A DNA stretch of 34,928 nucleotides. Source: an uncultured Bacilli bacterium. Lineage in GTDB: Bacteria > Bacillota_I > Bacilli_A > RF39 > UBA660. The first letter of the stretch is position 1. Every line of letters starts with the position of its first letter. Position numbers and translations under genes: made by a program. Below, one piece after another: positions 30,906 to 34,928 of the stretch. The notes below the pieces were generated by a model. The model was given only the letters and a program-made list of their open reading frames with translations, searched no databases and was not told the DNA's origin. Where the stretch lies: contig CANRPT010000012.1 in assembly GCA_947632565.1 (NCBI GenBank), positions 1 to 34,928 of the forward strand, given 5' to 3'.

Positions 30906-33305
30906 TTATAAATCTTTTTTCAACAAACTTAATATTTTTTTGGCCTCAGACAAATTCTTTTGATAGTTGATTTTTTCTTGAACATGAAATAAAATTCCCA
31001 CTAAATCTTTTGAAATTAATCTTTCTAATTCATAGACATGATCTAATCTATGGGGTCCATTGAATCCAAGAAAATCTTTCGTATTTTCATCTTCTACTTG
31101 CAAAATATCCCCCAAACCAGAGAAAATTTTTTTAGAATAAGTGATAAGAAGAGAATCGATTTCCTCTAAGATATCACTTTTTTCTTCACTAATTACATCA
31201 TCTTGAAGTAACTCTAGGATATCATCAACAATTTCTGAAATAGCACCATTCATTCTTTCTTGATCAGATTGATGTAAGTAGGAACTATTTTCCATTAATT
31301 GCTTAAGGATTCTATGAAATGGCAAAAATCTAGCAATATCCAAGGAATCATATTCTTGAACTATTTTTTCTGTTAGTTCTTCTTCTGTAATATTGAAAAT
31401 TTTTCCTTGTGTAAGTGCATCATTGAATAAATTTTGGTAACTTTCGATGATTGAATAATCTTTTCCTTTATGATTTCCATCTAATGATTTTTGAATATTT
31501 TGTAAATCTTGAATCTTCTTCTGCAATTCTATTATTTTAGGATTTCCTTGATCCCTATCAAGAGTAACTAACAAATGACAATAATTTTCGGCATATTCCA
31601 CAAACTCTTTCATTTTAAAATAAAGACGATTGATACTCTCATCAAAATCATTAGAATTATAAGAGAAATTCAATTGGATATTTTCAGAAATACTTTTTAA
31701 AGTAAACTGATCCAAGGTAGATTGCTCAGTTTCCAAAATATGATCTAATTCTGTAATGAATGATTGATTATGATACTTTTTAGCCTGAAATAAAATATAT
31801 TTCACTTTATCATTAATGTTATTGATATCAATAGGACAATCTACTTCTTCTTTCATAAGACTTTTCAACATTTGTAAATTAGCATAATTTTTTTGATAAG
31901 TATCACCAGACTTTAACTGGAGGAAGAGATAGTTCAAATGACTAATAAATTTTTGCTTGAAATAATCGACAGGATTATAATTATCTAAGGTTAACTCTAT
32001 TTCCTTTTTTTGACAAATAGGATTTTCCTCATATTGATGAATTTCTTGTTGAAAAAGATCAACTTCATGTTGAATTAACTGTTCAATTTTGTTTTTTTCC
32101 TCTGGTTGTAAATAGGCAACATACTTCCTAATATCACAAATAATTTGATTTGCTTCTTGAAAAACAGGATAAGATTCCATTTCATCTTCTTTTGGAACTT
32201 TAATATTTTCTTGAAAAAAATCAATTGTTAAGTGATGACTAAGACAATATCTTTTTAACATCCATTTCCATAATAATGGAATTTTATTTTCTATCGTAAT
32301 ATGCGATAAATAAGAAATCCCTAAACCATCAATTAATTTTTTAGTTTTTAAGAAACTACTACATTCAATAATTAAATGATCTAACTTGGGAGAAAGAAAA
32401 AAAGGTTTAGAACTTGAAGATTCAAACTGTAAAACTGTACAATCACTTAATCTAAGCTCCTTTAAATTCTGATAAAGTTCTTCACGTTCTATTTTCTTGA
32501 AACTATTTGGTAAAAATAAACTAGAAAGAAAAATATTTGGATTGTCATCATAAAAGGTTTTCCCAAAGTCTACTGTTCCTTCCGGTAATTTTAAAACTCC
32601 ATCCCACTCTCTCGGAATCTTAATATATATTAGACGACCATTGGAAATAAAATAAGAATAATCATCAACTTTATTATTTTGAAAAGTAACAGGTACATGT
32701 GCAGAAGAACAACGATCTTCAATTTTTTTTCGTAAAGTATCTGGTAATTCATTTAAAATAACAAAAGAAACTTTATAAGGATTATACCGAATTTGACAAA
32801 AAGAAGAAACAATGTCATAAAGATTTGTATTTCTTATATTATTTATCTTTACATTACAAGGAGAAAAATCAGTAGTACCGTAACGTTTTAATTTATCCCC
32901 ACTTTTTATAAATAAATCACTAAACTGCATTTCCTGTATGGTAAAATAAAAATTGTATGGATCAATAAACCGTAATCCGAATGGAAGATTCACTCTTTTA
33001 AGTGGACACTGCTCAAAAGCAGAATCTAAAATTTCCAATTCATCGTTAAATATCACTTCTTCCAAATTAGAACAAAAGCTGAATGCATCTTTCTCAATGC
33101 TTCTTAAATTTTTATTACAAACCAACTTCTGAATAAATTGATTATCCATAAGTAATTCCGGTCGGATTTTTACCACTTCTTCTGGTAATTCTAAAACTCC
33201 ATTCCATTTATTCCATTTACAAAGTGGAGTAACATCAACTAAAACTCCATTTTTTATCTTAAATTCTATATCATTAACAACTCTAACAATATTCCTCGTC
33301 ATCAT
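30906..33305 (-). CDS. BspA-type leucine-rich repeat protein with long helical C-terminal region
   Basis: About 799 residues from the ATG at 33305, or the next codon, 33302. This start follows GTGGGGGTAGCTGAT, similar to the ribosome site of the peptidase gene at 25938; a longer frame to 33374 lacks one. The N-terminal third holds LRR_5/BspA-like repeats (NLRSIEKDAFSFCSNLEEVIF, LEILDSAFEQCPLKRVNLP), and a cap-like unit appears twice: NGVL...KWNGVLELPEEV near residue 30 and NGRL...EWDGVLKLPEGT near 240. From about 380 on the protein is almost all charged helices, probably coiled coil (EEKNKIEQLIQHEVDLFQQE, then many Glu/Lys/Gln heptads). No signal peptide at the chosen start. LRR modules bind proteins; the role is unknown. 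It may belong with the ankyrin/GNAT-like genes as another interaction protein. Confidence 0.65.
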   Translation of the reverse strand: MMTRNIVRVVNDIEFKIKNGVLVDVTPLCKWNKWNGVLELPEEVVKIRPELLMDNQFIQKLVCNKNLRSIEKDAFSFCSNLEEVIFNDELEILDSAFEQCPLKRVNLPFGLRFIDPYNFYFTIQEMQFSDLFIKSGDKLKRYGTTDFSPCNVKINNIRNTNLYDIVSSFCQIRYNPYKVSFVILNELPDTLRKKIEDRCSSAHVPVTFQNNKVDDYSYFISNGRLIYIKIPREWDGVLKLPEGTVDFGKTFYDDNPNIFLSSLFLPNSFKKIEREELYQNLKELRLSDCTVLQFESSSSKPFFLSPKLDHLIIECSSFLKTKKLIDGLGISYLSHITIENKIPLLWKWMLKRYCLSHHLTIDFFQENIKVPKEDEMESYPVFQEANQIICDIRKYVAYLQPEEKNKIEQLIQHEVDLFQQEIHQYEENPICQKKEIELTLDNYNPVDYFKQKFISHLNYLFLQLKSGDTYQKNYANLQMLKSLMKEEVDCPIDINNINDKVKYILFQAKKYHNQSFITELDHILETEQSTLDQFTLKSISENIQLNFSYNSNDFDESINRLYFKMKEFVEYAENYCHLLVTLDRDQGNPKIIELQKKIQDLQNIQKSLDGNHKGKDYSIIESYQNLFNDALTQGKIFNITEEELTEKIVQEYDSLDIARFLPFHRILKQLMENSSYLHQSDQERMNGAISEIVDDILELLQDDVISEEKSDILEEIDSLLITYSKKIFSGLGDILQVEDENTKDFLGFNGPHRLDHVYELERLISKDLVGILFHVQEKINYQKNLSEAKKILSLLKKDL

Positions 33306-33400
33306 ATCAGCTACCCCCACTAAAAAATAAAATATTTTTACTTTTTTCATGCAAATTTTTTTGTTTCCAAACAAATTAATCTTTATTATACAAAAAATAG

Positions 33401-33430
33401 AAAAAAAGTCTAGTATTTTTACTAAACTTT
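33401..33430 (-). terminator. Intrinsic terminator after the SPFH gene
   Basis: Minus strand: AAAGTTTAGTA (from 33430), 4-base loop, TACTAGACTTT (to 33405), 11 pairs with one G-U, then T-run to 33401. It closes the nfeD-SPFH transcript 23 bases after its stop. Confidence 0.7.
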
Positions 33431-33453
33431 TCTCACAAGAGTCTTCTAATTTT

Positions 33454-34338
33454 TTATTTTTTTGTTTTCTCTAAACTTTCTGCTAAAACCGTTCCAGCAG
33501 TTACCAAATTTTGTAAATCACTTGGCACAATAATTTTCGTAGATTGTCCATTGGCTACTTCTACCATAGCATCATAGCTTTTTAATTTTAATACAGTATC
33601 ATCTGCTTTCGCATCCTTTAATAATTTTAAAGATTCGGCTTTTGCTTCTGATACTTTTAAAATAGCTTGAGCTTCTCCTTCTGCCTCACGAATATGGGTT
33701 TCTCTTTTGGCATCAGCTCTTAAAATAGCACTCTCTTTTTCTCCTTCTGCAATCAAGATAGCAGCTTTCTTTTCTCCTTCTGCTTGTAAGATTTTTTCAC
33801 GTCTTTCACGTTCAGCTCTCATTTGTTTTTCCATTGCTTCTTGAATATCTCTTGGTGGAATAATATTTTTTACTTCTACACGATTTACTTTAATTCCCCA
33901 AGGGTCTGTTGCTTCATCCAAAATACTTCTCATTTTAGAATTAATAATATCACGACTCGTTAAAGTTTGATCTAATTCCAATTCTCCAATAATATTACGT
34001 AACGTAGTAGCCGTTAAATTTTCAATCGCATTTACTGGATTTTCTACTCCATAAGTATATAACTTAGGATCAGTAATTTGAAAATAAACTACGGTATCAA
34101 TTTGCATTGTTACATTATCTTTGGTAATAACAGGTTGTGGTGCAAAATCTTTCACAATCTCTTTTAAGGTAACATCACTCGCAACACGATCGATAAAGGG
34201 AATCACATAATGTACTCCTGTTTGCAACGTAGCATGATAACTTCCCAATCTCTCAACTACCTTTGCTCTTGACTGTGGAATAATTTTTACTCCTAATACT
34301 GCTAAAACTAATATGATAATTAGAATGGCCCAAATCAT
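33454..34338 (-). CDS. SPFH/Band 7 family membrane protein (QmcA/stomatin-like)
   Basis: 294 residues; AAAGGAGGAGGATTAAC upstream of the ATG. One N-terminal membrane helix (about 2-22) is followed by the Band 7 domain (about 23-185; IIPQSRAKVVERLGSY, TLQTGVHYVIPFIDRV, DTVVYFQITDPKLYTYGV, WGIKVNRVEVKNIIPP), then a long Glu/Ala/Lys helix (about 185-265) typical of flotillin-like oligomers, and a short tail. These proteins form large ring or cage assemblies in membrane microdomains and act with NfeD proteins and FtsH-type proteases in membrane quality control. It starts one base after the nfeD stop, the usual operon pairing. Looks like ordinary chromosomal backbone. Confidence 0.92.
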   Translation of the reverse strand: MIWAILIIILVLAVLGVKIIPQSRAKVVERLGSYHATLQTGVHYVIPFIDRVASDVTLKEIVKDFAPQPVITKDNVTMQIDTVVYFQITDPKLYTYGVENPVNAIENLTATTLRNIIGELELDQTLTSRDIINSKMRSILDEATDPWGIKVNRVEVKNIIPPRDIQEAMEKQMRAERERREKILQAEGEKKAAILIAEGEKESAILRADAKRETHIREAEGEAQAILKVSEAKAESLKLLKDAKADDTVLKLKSYDAMVEVANGQSTKIIVPSDLQNLVTAGTVLAESLEKTKK

Positions 34339-34339
34339 G

Positions 34340-34765
34340 TTAATCCTCCTCCTTTACTTCTTTAACATGTAATTTTACTCCTTCTATAGAAAGTATTTCT
34401 ACTTTACTACCAACCTGAATTTTTTTCGTGGAAACAGCACTCCATCTTTTTCCATCCACTTTTACTTCTCCTGGTTCTAATTTCGTAATTTCTTCTGTGA
34501 CAACTCCAATTTGTCCAATGACTCTATCTAAATTAGTAGCTTCTACTTCTCTTCCTCTTACCTTGGCAACGAACTTTCTAGTAAGCAATAAAGAAATTCC
34601 GCTGACGACAATAAATACCAGAATTTGAATCGTTACATTTTCTAAAAATAAACTAACTACAAAAGATGCCAATGCTCCAATCGCAAACCAAATAGATACT
34701 AAATTAACCGTAAATAACTCAATCAAGATTAAAACAATAAAAATCAACATCCAACAAAAACTCAT
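34340..34765 (-). CDS. nfeD: NfeD-family membrane protein
   Basis: 141 residues from the ATG at 34765, 8 bases after AGGAAG; a GTG at 34774 would place the start on the ribosome site itself. Two to three membrane helices in the N-terminal half (LIFIVLILIELFTVNLVSIWFA and two following hydrophobic segments to about residue 65) precede the conserved C-terminal OB-fold domain (about 80-138; LIGQIG-type motif VIGQIGVVTEEI, GEVKVDGKRWSAVS, GSKVEILSIEGVKLHVK). Short NfeD proteins pair with SPFH proteins, as here with the next gene. A -10 TATAAT lies at 34786-34791 (minus strand). Confidence 0.9.
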   Translation of the reverse strand: MSFCWMLIFIVLILIELFTVNLVSIWFAIGALASFVVSLFLENVTIQILVFIVVSGISLLLTRKFVAKVRGREVEATNLDRVIGQIGVVTEEITKLEPGEVKVDGKRWSAVSTKKIQVGSKVEILSIEGVKLHVKEVKEED

Positions 34766-34871
34766 AAACTTCACTTCCTGCTTACATTATACTACAAAAC
34801 AAGCAATTTTACCACTACTTCTATAAGAAAAAAGAAACTAATCTTTCATAGCCTCAAATTTTTTTCTAAAT

Positions 34872-34897
34872 GCAACCTTGAAATCAATAAAGGTTGC
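34872..34897. terminator. Inverted repeat near the right edge, possible terminator
   Basis: GCAACCTT (34872-34879) and AAGGTTGC (34890-34897) form a perfect 8-bp stem with a 10-base loop. Only GTTT follows on the plus strand and ATTTAG on the minus strand, so a weak terminator at best. No gene is seen in 34792-34928. Confidence 0.35.
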
Positions 34898-34928
34898 GTT
34901 TAACTGAAAAAATAGAGGTAGTTGCATT

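Noticed and set aside
1-34928. Genetic code 4 (TGA as Trp)
   Set aside because: TGA ends the M23 peptidase and zinc peptidase genes at natural protein ends, and Trp is encoded by TGG throughout.

Overview
The window is very AT-rich DNA with strong Gram-positive style ribosome binding sites (AGGAGG, GGAG and an unusual GGGGGT variant). TGA is used as a real stop (for example at 16509-16511 and 25048-25050), so the Mycoplasma code does not apply. Gene families (TcdE-type holin, WapA/RHS protein, SPFH/NfeD pair, ICE-type ParA/ParB, MacB-like ABC fusions) suggest a low-GC Firmicute, plausibly one of the uncultured gut Bacilli/Clostridia. I cannot name the species. Most of the window looks accessory; only the SPFH/NfeD pair at the right end looks like ordinary chromosomal backbone.

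Left part (1-7000). A possible insertion-sequence end lies at the edge. Then, all on the minus strand, comes a transporter locus: a membrane-anchored XRE-type regulator (6185-6973), an ABC ATPase-like protein that has lost every catalytic motif (5339-6019), a lipoprotein (4240-5145) and two ATPase-permease fusions (2310-4238 and 484-2313). The control regions are elaborate: a 40-bp perfect palindrome, four AGAATT direct repeats spaced 20-21 bp upstream of the lipoprotein promoter, and the same AGAGAA core near the ATPase-like gene.

Middle part (7100-19700). This holds a compact phage-lysis-plus-toxin cassette on the minus strand: two tandem paralogous XRE regulators (19616-18894 and 18758-18039), a TcdE-type holin (17780-17415), an M23 endolysin-like peptidase (17381-16509), a phage tail-collar protein (16224-15556), a 2109-residue WapA/RHS protein with a variable C-terminal toxin-like tip (15541-9212), and two membrane proteins (9186-8614 and 8513-7257) that are candidate immunity factors. 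No phage head, tail-tube or sheath genes are present. The XRE regulators here share a C-terminal domain with the regulator at 6185-6973, so the transporter locus and the toxin cassette may be one island. A 56-bp repeat carrying an identical 8-codon ORF with a good ribosome binding site lies in the leader of both the second regulator and the holin.

Junction (19800-21520). This region holds an ICE-type ParA gene, a ParB gene cut off after its GHRR motif, and the first 88 codons of uvrB with promoter: scars of an integrated element and of recombination.

Right part (21570-34900). A minus-strand operon (zinc peptidase, 1090-residue protein, 74-residue protein) faces a plus-strand pair (ankyrin-like protein, 1037-residue protein) across a 227-bp region with two promoters and four direct repeats. 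The 1090- and 1037-residue proteins appear to share a GNAT-like module, and the latter ends in a domain that looks ADP-ribosyltransferase-like. Next comes a BspA-type LRR/coiled-coil protein, then an SPFH protein and NfeD. The two best candidates for something undescribed are the holin/endolysin-linked RHS toxin cassette with its peptide-leader regulation, and the divergent locus of large proteins with the shared module.
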